Positions 12,701 to 21,700 of a DNA stretch of 60,000 bases are shown piece after piece; the first letter of the stretch is position 1, and the number at the start of each line of letters is the position of its first letter. This stretch comes from Liolophura sinensis. Lineage: Eukaryota > Mollusca > Polyplacophora > Chitonida > Chitonidae. A model generated the notes under the pieces. That model saw nothing but the letters and a program-made list of their open reading frames with translations, did not search any database and was not told the origin of the DNA. The stretch spans positions 45,505,116 to 45,565,115 of the forward strand of contig NC_088301.1 in assembly GCF_032854445.1 (NCBI RefSeq), given 5' to 3'. The position numbers and the translations under genes were made by a program.

Positions 12701-15700
12701 ACGGGGATGTAGAAGTTTAGACATTGTCATCTTCTTTGTCGTTTAGACAGAATGTGGCATGTCGATGCAAAGTGATGAAAATTTGACTTTTTAAGACTTA
12801 TGCTTGTTCTTGTGAAGCACATGCATGTATGGATTGCGCGATTATGCAGTTGACAGGCATATGTTATTCCAAATACACCTATATTTCTCCATAAGTATTA
12901 CATAACGTTTGTTTTCTTTATCTCTGTCATTCACAGGAAGAATTTCAGCCAATAGCTGTATGATACCGGAGGCTATGCCAGCAATAGCACTGACGCAAAA
13001 TGCTCCAACATCGTCCAACTTCGGTTTTGAATGTAGGTCCTATAAACATTAAGTATCAAGATTTCATTCGTAAGATTCATCCATATAAGGCTACAAAATT
13101 ACCGACTTTTTAGAAAATTGCTGTGAAAGTTATGAAATGGCCTGGTTAGTGTCATGTCAAGTCAAATTATCATATAGTATCATTGTATGCACGGAAGACA
13201 TAAGGGTTGTTTTTTGCTCTGTAAAGTTTTCAATTTTCCACATTTTCTCACATTTTTTCAATTATACATTAGATACAGGGTTGCCCAATTTACCTGGCGT
13301 ATAGGTGAGCTGATTAAAGTCTGACCTAAATTTGTGCCTTCGCCATTGTAGCCAGAATGCCTGCCTTCATCGAGAGTGTGACGACAATTAACGAAGCCGA
13401 TGGGCAGGTTAAAGTGGCTTCCGAAGTGTACCCAGGTGAAATTACCCAGCTGAGTTGTAACGGAAAGGGCTTCCCTAATCCAAGGTTTGACATCTTTCTG
13501 CTTTAATTTCAATATGTCTTGATAGCATAACGTATTATATGTTGATTGCATGTGGAGTTATGTTTGAGGCTTTATTCTACGTAAAAGATGATGTAAAGGT
13601 TTTCGTGATCTTGCAAATATTAATTAGATAGTATATACCTGACAAAGTAATCGGTTTTCAATATCTTCAGGTATGACTGGACTTTGAATGATGGTGAAGT
13701 TCCCTGTCCTCATTTAGTAGAAGACAACCAGGTTCTGCTGTTACCTGAAGAATTAATGGAGGGAAGTTACCAGTGCTTCGCCAGTAACAAGTGGGGATTA
13801 TCGAAATCCGACTTTATCAGGGTGGATTCTGCAGGTATGGACGGATAAGTGTTTTAGGTAGTAGTGAAACATATCTCAGGTTTTATGAGGTAATTGCTCA
13901 TAGCACCAAGAAAACCTTTCTACCTCGGCATAAAGGTACGCAACAAACCTTACATGACTTAAGCTCTCTACCACGCAACTTAAATGTTAAATGATCAGTC
14001 TTAATTAAGTCGACTGCGCGACCAGTGAGGCTCTTCTTTGTGTAATTATGGTAACTAATGCAACTTACTGTATAAAATGTTTGTGTTTCATGTTAACGAA
14101 AATGAATGTAAATGTAAACAGAATTGTAACTGATTAACTGGTTCATGAGGGAGAAAAGCATAATCCAAGATTATTATTGGGCTTGTCTTTATCACGTAAC
14201 AGCCAATGAGGATTTGGTCTTCTTCCCTGTACGGCGCACTTAACTCAATACTAATAACTGCAGTAAACATACACGTATTTGGTATTCACAGAGGTTGGGC
14301 CCGCTCCCCAGATGCAGTCAGAGACCCGTAGAATACAGGCTGGCTCGTTTGTTCGTCTGTTTTGTCATAATAAAGTACTGAGCAAACCCAAGGCAGAGGT
14401 GTTCTGGCTGGACCAATATGCCTCAGACAGAATTTTCGAGTCACCGAACGGTAAACTTTCTTTGTTGTAGAAAAATGTTAGTGACTACAATGTTTTTACG
14501 GTTAAGGTTACAAAAATTATTTAAAATAGGAATTCATAGTGCTGCATATTGAAATACTGGAAGTTCATTACAAAGAAATAAGTGAATTACTGCGTAAGTA
14601 TTTTGCATGCATGATAGGCCTATTTAAGTTATAGAATACATGATGTAATAGACGTTTTCTGGTTTCAGGTGATTTAAATTTTCTGTGGGTGACGCCCGAA
14701 GATTCTAAAACCTACACGTGTGGAGTCCGAAACCCAACACTTAATCTCTACCGAACTATTCGAAGTATAACACTCATTGTTATGCCAAGTGAGTCACACA
14801 GATAATTCCCCCAATTCCCCCAATAAGACAAAAGTCATACACAGGTGTGAAAGTTGGACAGTAAATTGCCAAATGTCGGTGGTTTACTCTGCGTAATGAA
14901 AGCGGCCTCCTTACGTGATATCCACCTACCATTCATACTTACACACGTGTATATCAATTATTGCTTTATAAATCGTTTTCTTTGAATGTATTACAATATA
15001 TTATGTTATTAATATACGTACTATATAAAAGTGTGGAAGACCGCAGCTTTTACTGCAAGCATACTGAAATGGGTTTTAAGTGAACTATTAAATTGTAGCG
15101 CATCCTCTCCTAATCATTCTGCCAGTAAAACCACCCATGAATTTGTGTCTTTCGGAAAGATGTTTACTTGCAAGCAACTGCTTTCTAAATATCAGGAAAA
15201 ATATCAAAACGCAGCGTGCTTTAAACGTGTTGTAAAACGTGCTTGTCGTTTCTGACATTTTCAGTGGACATCTCATTCCTGCAGCAGCCAAAGCTTGTAT
15301 TTGCTGACGGTCCCAACGAGCCTGTTGCCCTGGGAGACACGGCAAACTTTGAGTGCATAGTTTCAGGACAGTGAGTTTCTCACAGTGATTTTACATTGCT
15401 GGCACCGTTGGATAATTATCTGTGTACACATAGCTTGTATTCACACCAGGAAAATGGTTTAAAACCGCCGGTGTTTTACATGATGTATAAAATTGTCATT
15501 GTGTTCCAGTATTCACTTACCAATACATTTCAAACTGAGATTGAAAATGAGATGATGGTTCAAATTTTATTCCTATTTTTGACCTACAGACCTGTCCCTC
15601 GGCAAAGATGGCTATATCCTAACTTCCAAGGCGATGTTTCTTCTATAAAACGTGATCCTTACGGTCGCCTACTTTCCATCACAAACGTCTCCGAAAAACA

Positions 15701-17691
15701 CAAAGGGCCCTTTGAATGCCTCATTGGAAATCGATCAATGAGGAACTTCACCTACAACATCACGTGTGAGTAATGATTAATTGTGCTAATAGCTCTTTTT
15801 TCTAGTGCTGCTTCACTGACACGAATTACCGAAGGCAAGTAAGTTGCCCCGCCCCAGCCATTATACTCATACGGGTCAACCAGTTGTTGCACCATCCCCT
15901 TCATGCTGAACGCCAAGCGAGCAGGTTACAACTTCCTCTTTTAAAGACTAGCAAATGAAACCATTGACCTAAAATAAATTGTATTTAACATCACTACATT
16001 ATTTTCTTACCTAAAAGGTTTTTAAGGTGATATTAAGCATTTACATGAACAGTTATCATAAAACCCCAAGCTTAACTTACATAGGCCAGATTTCACCAGT
16101 TATACGTATGATCAGATATCTGGTTTGTGTCTGTAACTCCCGTCGTTTGCACTGCGGCTTTAAGTCAGAGGGATTGCCAGTTAGATGAAAGGGAGCGGTG
16201 GTTTTCCAATGTTGTAACTTTTGTTCTTTACCCATATACATGCCCACTTCACGAACTCTTAATTCGTGAGCAGAATGGACAGAAAACTATTTGACTTATC
16301 TAATGCTAGGGGTAATAGCATACTGTAAGGCTCTTTCTCAAATTCATGTTAAACCACAATGGTTCAGCTCACACACTCTCCATTGATTAATTCTATAATC
16401 ATGTCAACATTTTACCAGCCAAACCAATATGGGTCGAGCAGTTAGGAGAGGCACTAGTGTACGAGAACTCTGACATGGAGCTGAAGTGTTTGTCGCGGTC
16501 ATTACCTGGCGACCAGCCACCTGACATGCCACAGTGGTTTGTTAATGGCACAGAGCTCATGAACCTTAATCAGTTACCAGGTAAGTGTAATCAAAGCTTA
16601 CCACTGCGGAATGAAGTAATCAGCTGCATCGCAAAATTAATCACTTTATCGATGATTGGATATTTGTTTGGCGGTTAAACCACATAATAGCGGAAATGTG
16701 AATAAGTCACGCGGAATGACGTAACACTAATTTCGTATACCGGTAATTATAAAAGACGTTAACATGCCACCCAAGATGCTTTATTAAGGACTGAATAATA
16801 TATTCCTAACGACGAGAATTCTAGATATGGGTAATAAGGGGAAATATATGGCTGAAAGATTGTCTCTATTACATATACTGGGAAATTTATCCCTTTCTGG
16901 AAATTCGTCCGGCCATTCTAGAAATTTTTTTTATAACTATGAGGACTTGCTCCAGGTTTATCTGATGAAGACATATACAGGCCTAAAGGTATAGGGTTAC
17001 TGTAGAGAGCGACGTGGTAACACTTTGACTACTTACAATAAGTATCACTCTCTTGTAAGTAAATATATTGATAGATCCTTCAGGACATCTGGCACTCAAC
17101 TTCGTGATTGTGTCTAATTCCGCTTAATCCAGGGCTAGGGACTGTATGTTCCTCTTGTTCCATTAGATCACCGCGTTGGATACAGGTACAGATGCAAACA
17201 GCTGAGATACATATTTATTTTCAACAACTTTTACATGTATACTAGCATGGGACACGAATTTGAATTACCAACATTATTGGATACTGTTGACTCTTTCTCT
17301 TTATATACATTCTTAGTTCTTTGTTGTGTTAAACGTCATGTTGGGAATTGGCCTTGCCATTATTGACCTGGATCGTCCATATTGGTTGACGGCGTATCAT
17401 CGTAAACTGAAATCAGTGGGGATTAATCAAGTGAAGAAAATTAAAATCAGCATTCTGTGAACTTCACAGATAGCCTGGCGATCAGCATACCTATGTTTAT
17501 GGTTGAATGTGGTGTCATATCTGGTGTCTTGGCACAGCGTTCCATTGATGCCGCACTAAAATCATGTCATCTAGACTATTTTCGCAGAGACTGTGAACTG
17601 ACAGAAAGAATGTTTAATCACAATAAAACAAACACATACGAACAATTAAATCATGCTTGGCTCTCTGTCTTTATACTTTCAGATCCGAATC
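1448..17691 (+). CDS. CNTNAP/neurexin-IV-like protein with Ig array, copy 1 (partial at both ends)
   Basis: Multi-exon gene. Exons: 1448-1681, 3002-3156, 3595-3759, 4105-4266, 4437-4515, 5003-5155, 5623-5764, 6160-6263, 6478-6591, 7477-7689, 7876-8163, 8443-8619, 9072-9293, 9596-9718, 10061-10183, 10586-10765, 11181-11311, 12181-12265, 12516-12626, 12937-13032, 13352-13484, 13671-13834, 14292-14450, 14669-14788, 15265-15370, 15590-15765, 16419-16580, 17683-17691 then gap. All introns are GT..AG and the frame is kept throughout. Domain order is LamG, LamG, EGF, fibrinogen-like, LamG, EGF, LamG, linker, Ig x4. The part before the Ig domains matches the Caspr/neurexin-IV ectodomain, an adhesion receptor of neurons and glia. 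The first exon enters in phase 1, so upstream exons (a discoidin domain is expected from the family) lie outside the window. No membrane anchor is seen before the gap. Inferred role: extracellular adhesion or recognition. The Ig extension is not part of any CNTNAP I know. Confidence 0.85.
2221..2436 (-). mobile_element. MetaSINE-like SINE, diverged, minus orientation
   Basis: It starts with the reversed tail (TTTATTTATTTCATTGGTG) and TTTTACGCCGTACT, then core and head-side sequence (CCAGACCTTCCCAC, GCCAGCATGGTCTGG). It lies in the first intron of copy 1. Confidence 0.75.
2770..2962 (+). mobile_element. MetaSINE-like SINE ending 40 bases before an exon
   Basis: It has GCGATTGCTGTGAG and the box-B-like AGTCCAGCTCATGCTGG, then TGGTCGTGGGTATCC, CCTCCCACCATAATG, GTAAAACACCAATC. 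Its tail end is 40 bases from exon 3002-3156 of copy 1. Confidence 0.78.
4105..5764 (+). CDS. Laminin G domain 2 of copy 1 (4 exons)
   Basis: Exons 4105-4266, 4437-4515, 5003-5155 and 5623-5764, about 179 residues. It opens with [20 protein letters not shown], continues with [20 protein letters not shown], and ends with [18 protein letters not shown] and FGQC, the paired cysteines at the LamG end. The short 79-base exon 4437-4515 is supported only by the splice sites and by keeping the frame between two certain exons. In the Caspr family this domain sits directly before the first EGF, as here. Confidence 0.82.
5850..6045 (+). mobile_element. tRNA-derived SINE of a second family
   Basis: A box-B-like GGCTCGAATCC at about 5897, a body unlike the MetaSINE core, and the ending GCGACAATCAAATAAATAAA. 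The tail resembles the MetaSINE tail, which would allow use of the same LINE machinery (inference). Confidence 0.5.
6160..6263 (+). CDS. EGF-like domain 1 of copy 1
   Basis: A single 104-base exon encodes [30 protein letters not shown]. The six cysteines have EGF spacing (C-x4-C-x4-C-x8-C-x1-C-x8-C). It follows LamG2 and runs into the fibrinogen-like segment through HTPLY, wording also found at this junction in vertebrate Caspr. Confidence 0.85.
6478..8163 (+). CDS. Fibrinogen C-like segment of copy 1 (3 exons)
   Basis: Exons 6478-6591, 7477-7689 and 7876-8163, about 205 residues. Diagnostic stretches are [65 protein letters not shown] and [11 protein letters not shown]. Each has a counterpart at the same place in the fibrinogen-like region of vertebrate CNTNAP proteins, as I recall them (for example DGSGPL..VYC, EFSCYNSRLL, FYWGG, CNCDA..TDKG, PLRCYGD). 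This is the strongest evidence that the gene is CNTNAP-related and not a neurexin, agrin or perlecan, which lack this segment. Confidence 0.9.
8443..9718 (+). CDS. Laminin G domain 3 of copy 1 (3 exons)
   Basis: Exons 8443-8619, 9072-9293 and 9596-9718, about 174 residues. Landmarks: [33 protein letters not shown], the LamG core [21 protein letters not shown], and [18 protein letters not shown]. The last exon has a clear homologue in copy 2 at 18620-18727 (FIGCIKNLRILGKYVDL, then GILKG against GILEG), which anchors the alignment of the two copies. Confidence 0.87.
10061..10183 (+). CDS. EGF-like domain 2 of copy 1
   Basis: One symmetric phase 1-1 exon of 123 bases encodes [33 protein letters not shown]. 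It has eight cysteines. I count seven in the matching region of vertebrate CNTNAP1 from memory. The extra Cys near the end (GCYCGKG) also occurs in copy 2, so it predates the duplication. Confidence 0.85.
10363..10487 (+). mobile_element. MetaSINE-like SINE, 5'-truncated
   Basis: GATGGTCGTGGGTTTCC, CACCATAATGCTGGCTGCC, GGCGTAAAACACCAATC, then AAATAAAT. It lies in the intron between EGF2 and LamG4 of copy 1. Confidence 0.8.
10586..12626 (+). CDS. Laminin G domain 4 of copy 1 (4 exons)
   Basis: Exons 10586-10765, 11181-11311, 12181-12265 and 12516-12626, about 169 residues. Landmarks: [84 protein letters not shown], and [16 protein letters not shown]. The intron phases (1, 0, 1, 1) are the same as in the copy 2 domain at 20369-21528. 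The 12181-12265 exon is called on frame and splice signals plus its fit before the GCVFGI strand. A MetaSINE lies in the intron just ahead of it. Confidence 0.83.
11930..12125 (-). mobile_element. MetaSINE-like SINE, minus orientation, just upstream of an exon
   Basis: TTATTTCATTGGTGTTTTACG, AAGAATATTTTACTTATG, GCGGCCAGCATTATG, AGCATGAGCTGGACTTTAA. It ends about 55 bases before exon 12181-12265 of copy 1. Confidence 0.78.
12937..13032 (+). CDS. Post-LamG linker exon of copy 1
   Basis: A 96-base symmetric phase 1-1 exon encodes about 32 residues, beginning [19 protein letters not shown]. Position and the NSC..MP wording resemble the juxtamembrane stretch after the last LamG of Caspr (SNCGAMP). 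In Caspr a transmembrane helix would soon follow; here the next exon starts an Ig domain. The copy 2 equivalent is 22571-22678 (DSCAPSHVPMGL). Confidence 0.75.
13352..13834 (+). CDS. Ig domain 1 of copy 1 (2 exons)
   Basis: Exons 13352-13484 and 13671-13834, about 99 residues. It starts [15 protein letters not shown]. The Ig signature is the Cys of TQLSCNGKG, the Trp of RYDWTLNDG and the Cys of GSYQCFASN. The intron falls in phase 2 just before the Trp, exactly as in copy 2. The first exon is entered in phase 1 from the linker exon, so the Caspr-type and Ig regions belong to one reading frame. Confidence 0.85.
14292..14788 (+). CDS. Ig domain 2 of copy 1 (2 exons)
   Basis: Exons 14292-14450 and 14669-14788, about 93 residues. 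The conserved residues are in [18 protein letters not shown] and [11 protein letters not shown], and the G-strand in SITLIV. The split is in phase 1, after SPNG. The second exon starts with the strand E wording [13 protein letters not shown], similar to the second Ig of L1/neuroglian/contactin-type molecules (inference from memory). Confidence 0.83.
15265..15765 (+). CDS. Ig domain 3 of copy 1 (2 exons)
   Basis: Exons 15265-15370 and 15590-15765, about 94 residues. Cys in [11 protein letters not shown], Trp in PRQRWLYPN, second Cys in [10 protein letters not shown]-strand NFTYNIT. The phase-2 intron lies just before the Trp, as in Ig1 and in copy 2 Ig3. NVS and NFT are possible glycosylation sites. 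Confidence 0.83.
16419..17691 (+). CDS. Ig domain 4 of copy 1, interrupted by the assembly gap
   Basis: Exon 16419-16580 gives [18 protein letters not shown], the first Cys (MELKCLSRS), the Trp ([11 protein letters not shown]) and ends LPG in phase 1, as the copy 2 exon 31247-31375 does (KPLPG). A good acceptor (TTTATACTTTCAG) at 17682 opens the next exon, of which only D-P-N is visible before the run of N begins at 17692. The second Cys, any Ig5, and any anchor are therefore not seen. Confidence 0.7.
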
Positions 17692-17891
17692 NNNNNNNNN
17701 NNNNNNNNNNNNNNNNNNNNNNNNNNNNNNNNNNNNNNNNNNNNNNNNNNNNNNNNNNNNNNNNNNNNNNNNNNNNNNNNNNNNNNNNNNNNNNNNNNNN
17801 NNNNNNNNNNNNNNNNNNNNNNNNNNNNNNNNNNNNNNNNNNNNNNNNNNNNNNNNNNNNNNNNNNNNNNNNNNNNNNNNNNNNNNNNNNN
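17692..17891. other. Assembly gap of 200 N
   Basis: A run of exactly 200 N, a common placeholder for a gap of unknown size. It interrupts an exon of copy 1. The next certain exon beyond it belongs to the middle of copy 2. If the copies are complete genes, much more than 200 bases is missing: the 3' end of copy 1 and the 5' half of copy 2. Confidence 0.97.
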
Positions 17892-17892
17892 A

Positions 17893-18137
17893 ACCGTGTG
17901 TTTTATATACCCAGCAAGCTTGCATGATGGCAGAAGAGAAATATATTCTAACCAAAACAATGCTGAAACTTTCACTGTATACGATATATATGGATAAAAT
18001 AAGAGATTCTGGTCTAAATTACAAATAGGACGTGTGAAAAGCTTAAGAAGTGCTTATCAGGGCACTGAAAAAGTGTACAGTTTCGACAATATACCTATCA
18101 GAAACGACGCCATATATCTTAGCTGTTCACGCTGTTG
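17893..18137 (+). pseudogene. Possible LamG3 exon remnant of copy 2
   Basis: Directly after the gap one frame reads PASLHDGRREIYSNQNNAET and VYDIYG, then a TAA at 17995, then stays open in the same frame to 18137 including GTEKVYSFDNIPIRNDAIYL. The two halves resemble parts of copy 1 exon 9072-9293 ([16 protein letters not shown] and [10 protein letters not shown]). That is the exon expected here, just before 18620. The stop, the missing Trp and the lack of a clean donor suggest decay, a wrong local sequence, or chance. Not included in the copy 2 model. Confidence 0.3.
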
Positions 18138-18619
18138 AGACATTCTAAGGGAGGTCATTTAGATTATGCTCGAAATGGATGTATGTCTACATTCCTCAGG
18201 TAGAATTCCTTGTAACAATTTTCAGAGGACACGCGTTTGAGATGAACCAATGTTTTAGGGAAGTGGAGTTTGAGTCGGGTTAGGCTTATTGATTAGGCTT
18301 TGGCTTTAATTATCTCAGTTTAACAAAATATACATAATGGTATGATGCATTTGTTCAACAAAAGCACACCAAAATTGAATGGATCAGAAAAAAAGAATGA
18401 TTGCCAAACTTATCATATCCTTCTTAAGACATTGAGGTATACCTGACGCTGCGATAACTGTTACTGGAGTTTTTATTTTCAGGACAAAGAGGATTATTTC
18501 TAGTATTTCAATTCATTTAAAAGGGTTTAAATTCGTCTTTAGTCATAACAGTGTGGAAAAGCTGTTGAACTGGTTTTAATACATTCTTTTATTTCCATAA
18601 AACGTTTATGTTTGCACAG

Positions 18620-18727
18620 GGGGATCGCCTAGTGGAATGATGGGATTTATCGGATGTATTAAAAATCTGAGGATTTTGGGAAAATACGTTGACCTTTCCA
18701 AACACGTCACTGATGGGATACTGAAAG
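18620..18727 (+). CDS. C-terminal exon of a LamG domain, copy 2
   Basis: The 108-base phase 1-1 exon encodes GGSPSGMMGFIGCIKNLRIL and VDLSKHVTDGILKG. It is equivalent to copy 1 exon 9596-9718 (LamG3 end). The N-terminal LamG3 exons should lie between the gap and this exon but are not intact here. Confidence 0.82.
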
Positions 18728-21700
18728 GTGAGGAGGCATTACGGACAATATTTATTTATATGATTTAATGGGGGACACTGCACCCAAGAATATCTCAATT
18801 ATGTGACGGAAGTTAGGTTTAGGGGTCCACCTCTCAGATGTAGCATTACTTGAAAAGCATCCTTCAAAATCAGCGAAGGCTGGATTTCATTTTGTGACCT
18901 CCTAGGTCAAGGACTATTGAAGTTGTACCAGAAGACCATTCGAAAAACGATGGTCCCTATATACATAAAGAAAGTAAAGAGAGGTAATATCATTATATTA
19001 TATTCAGTGTTCATGAATCTTAATATAGGAGTCTTCTTACCCACTGAACTTCCTGAATCAAAACATTTACAGCTGGAAAAAAATTAAGGTTTTCAGCGTT
19101 TTCTTTTAAATGTATTTCTTTAAACTGAATTCTCGGAAGAGTGGTTTAAATGTACGGGTAGTTACATATTTATATTGATTATCCTTGTAGTGCGATCCTT
19201 GGCGTATGGAATGACAAATGTCATTTCTGTAAAAATCTTCTAAGTAGGTTTGTTTTATTCTTAATTTGTCTTCGTGATATATACTGTTCGAATGCGGATG
19301 TGCAGCGTAATGTTAGCTGGTGTGTTGTGTTGATGCTTTATGGGATATATATGTGGTATACTTTACAGGTTGTGTTGGCCAGTGCGACAGTAGCCCGTGC
19401 TTGAATGGCGGGAGATGTAAAGAAATTGGTACGACATTTTTCTGTGACTGTGCAAACACGGGATACACAGGATGTTATTGTGGAAAAGGTTAGATTTGCT
19501 CACTGGCTTGCTTTTCCGTAACTATTTTAATAATCAGTTTGATCAACGCCATTGATCTGTATTAACATGGATAGTTTGTTTGTTTGTTGATCGTTTATGG
19601 TTACTTTCAGTATCATTCAGTATCTCCGCCTTATAAATTTTTATTGTAAGGCGGAGAACTGAGTTCAACCGGAGTCGGATTACAATTAATGTTTAAAAAT
19701 TACGTTTAAAAGTGTTAATCTCACATTTTTCAAACATTAAGCCTTAAATTCCTAACATTTCAGAAAGTGATAATCTAGCATTATATACGCTTCCCTCCTC
19801 CAATTTTGGACGTTACTTTATTAAAACTATATATAACATTTCAGAACCTGCGGATGGTCGTGGGTTTCCCCCGGGCTCAGCCCGGTTTCCTCCCACTATA
19901 ATGCTGGCCGTCGTCGTATAAATGAAATATTCTTGAGTACGGCGTAAAACACCAATCAAATAAATAAATAAATATAACGTCTCAGTTTTTAAACGAAATT
20001 TTAAGCATCAATCGTAATTCTCCTCCGGTTGAATTCGGTTTTTCCGCTTAAAATAATGATTCACTTACCATCGCATGGTTGTTTATGCTAGTTATTTACA
20101 GATTTAACTTTTTACTGAAATTTATATTTGAACTATAAACTAACTGAACATGCAGCTGAGGACTGACACAGTACCGCTTGGGAATGCATAATGTATTCAT
20201 CTTATTTGTTCAGTGTCCAGCAGTTAAGGCTGTCGTATTCACCATTGTATATTGGTCCCATATTTTCTCGTGATCCATCGTTGATTACGATTTTTCTGTG
20301 ATTTGAACTATATTTCACGTGTATTATGTATGATAAAGTGTTACTTTGTTTCTTTGTGCTTTATTCAGATTTCTCTTTGAATGTATCCGAGAGTAAGAGT
20401 TTCACGAACAATATTATCTCGTCAACTCCTCCGGAGAAGATCCTTCAGGTTGGTTTTTCTACCCAAACAAAGGACAACACATTTGTGGTGCTAACTGAAG
20501 AAGGTTCTGGAGCCAAGTTAGAAATATCCATTGCTGACACCGGTAAGTATGCTTAAAAATTGCGCTAAGTGCGCATTATATTTTGTTAATGAGCATTTTA
20601 ACAAAATGGTAAACTTCATATTAGATTTGAGACCTGTTTCACACTTCTATGACGGCGGCTAGCAATATTTTGGGAGAAAACCCTGCGGAACCCGGGGTTC
20701 TTTAAAAATCAGAATTTAAGCCCGTTAAAATTTGTTTTGTTTTCATGTAGGTAGGTTATCTGCAAAAGTTATGAATGGCACCAACATCGAAGAGAAAACA
20801 TTTGATGGTCGAGTTGATGATAACATGCCACACTATATAAACTTCTATCAACGTGACAGTCAGTCAATCATCCAGGTAAATATTTCATTTTTAGAAGTGA
20901 TTTAGTTCAATGTATTATAGTTATTTTATTCTTTAAAATTTAACTGACCTTTTCACGATTACGGTAATTAAGCTATCTCACGAATGTTAACTGTTTTTCA
21001 TTCACAGTTAGACAACGTAAACATGACATTTGGTGGAAAATTATTTCCGTTGTCAGCTATGCACACAATACGAATAGGAACAACCGGTAAGTTAAAGCGG
21101 CGACAGATCGCCTTGTCTGTTGGTCTGTCTGTCTCTCTGTCGGTCAATTACTTTTCATTCAAGCTTTGATAATGGGGATATTTCTTATAACTACGATTCT
21201 GAGGTCAAGAAGACATCGACGTTTTACGTGACGTCGCAGTTATTGTGAATTTGCGCTTGCACTTTGTTTAGTTCAAAATTACAGGCAGAACTGATTATTA
21301 AACTAGACACATTACGAGGTGCTTTGCCTTTGTATAATGTCAGAAAAGTAGCTGACGACACACCAACTTTATTTCGTAAGTTATTACTTACCATATCAAC
21401 TTCGAAAAAAAATTGAGCTGGCGTTTCTGGGGTTTCTCTTTTAGGTGAAAATTTACAGCCTAACCAGACTTATACAGGGTGTGTCTTCAGCATTGAATCT
21501 GGCCAGCATAAATTCCCGCTAAATGAAGGTAAGCTGTAAATATGTAGGGAGGGCAAATTAACATTTAATCGAAAATTATCGATATAGATAAATACATTAT
21601 CGATATCAATAAGTATTTATCGCCGTCTATGAACATTCACCTATATCGATTAATATTTATCGGTATCGCTAATTCCTTTATTCATATCAAAAATTGATTT

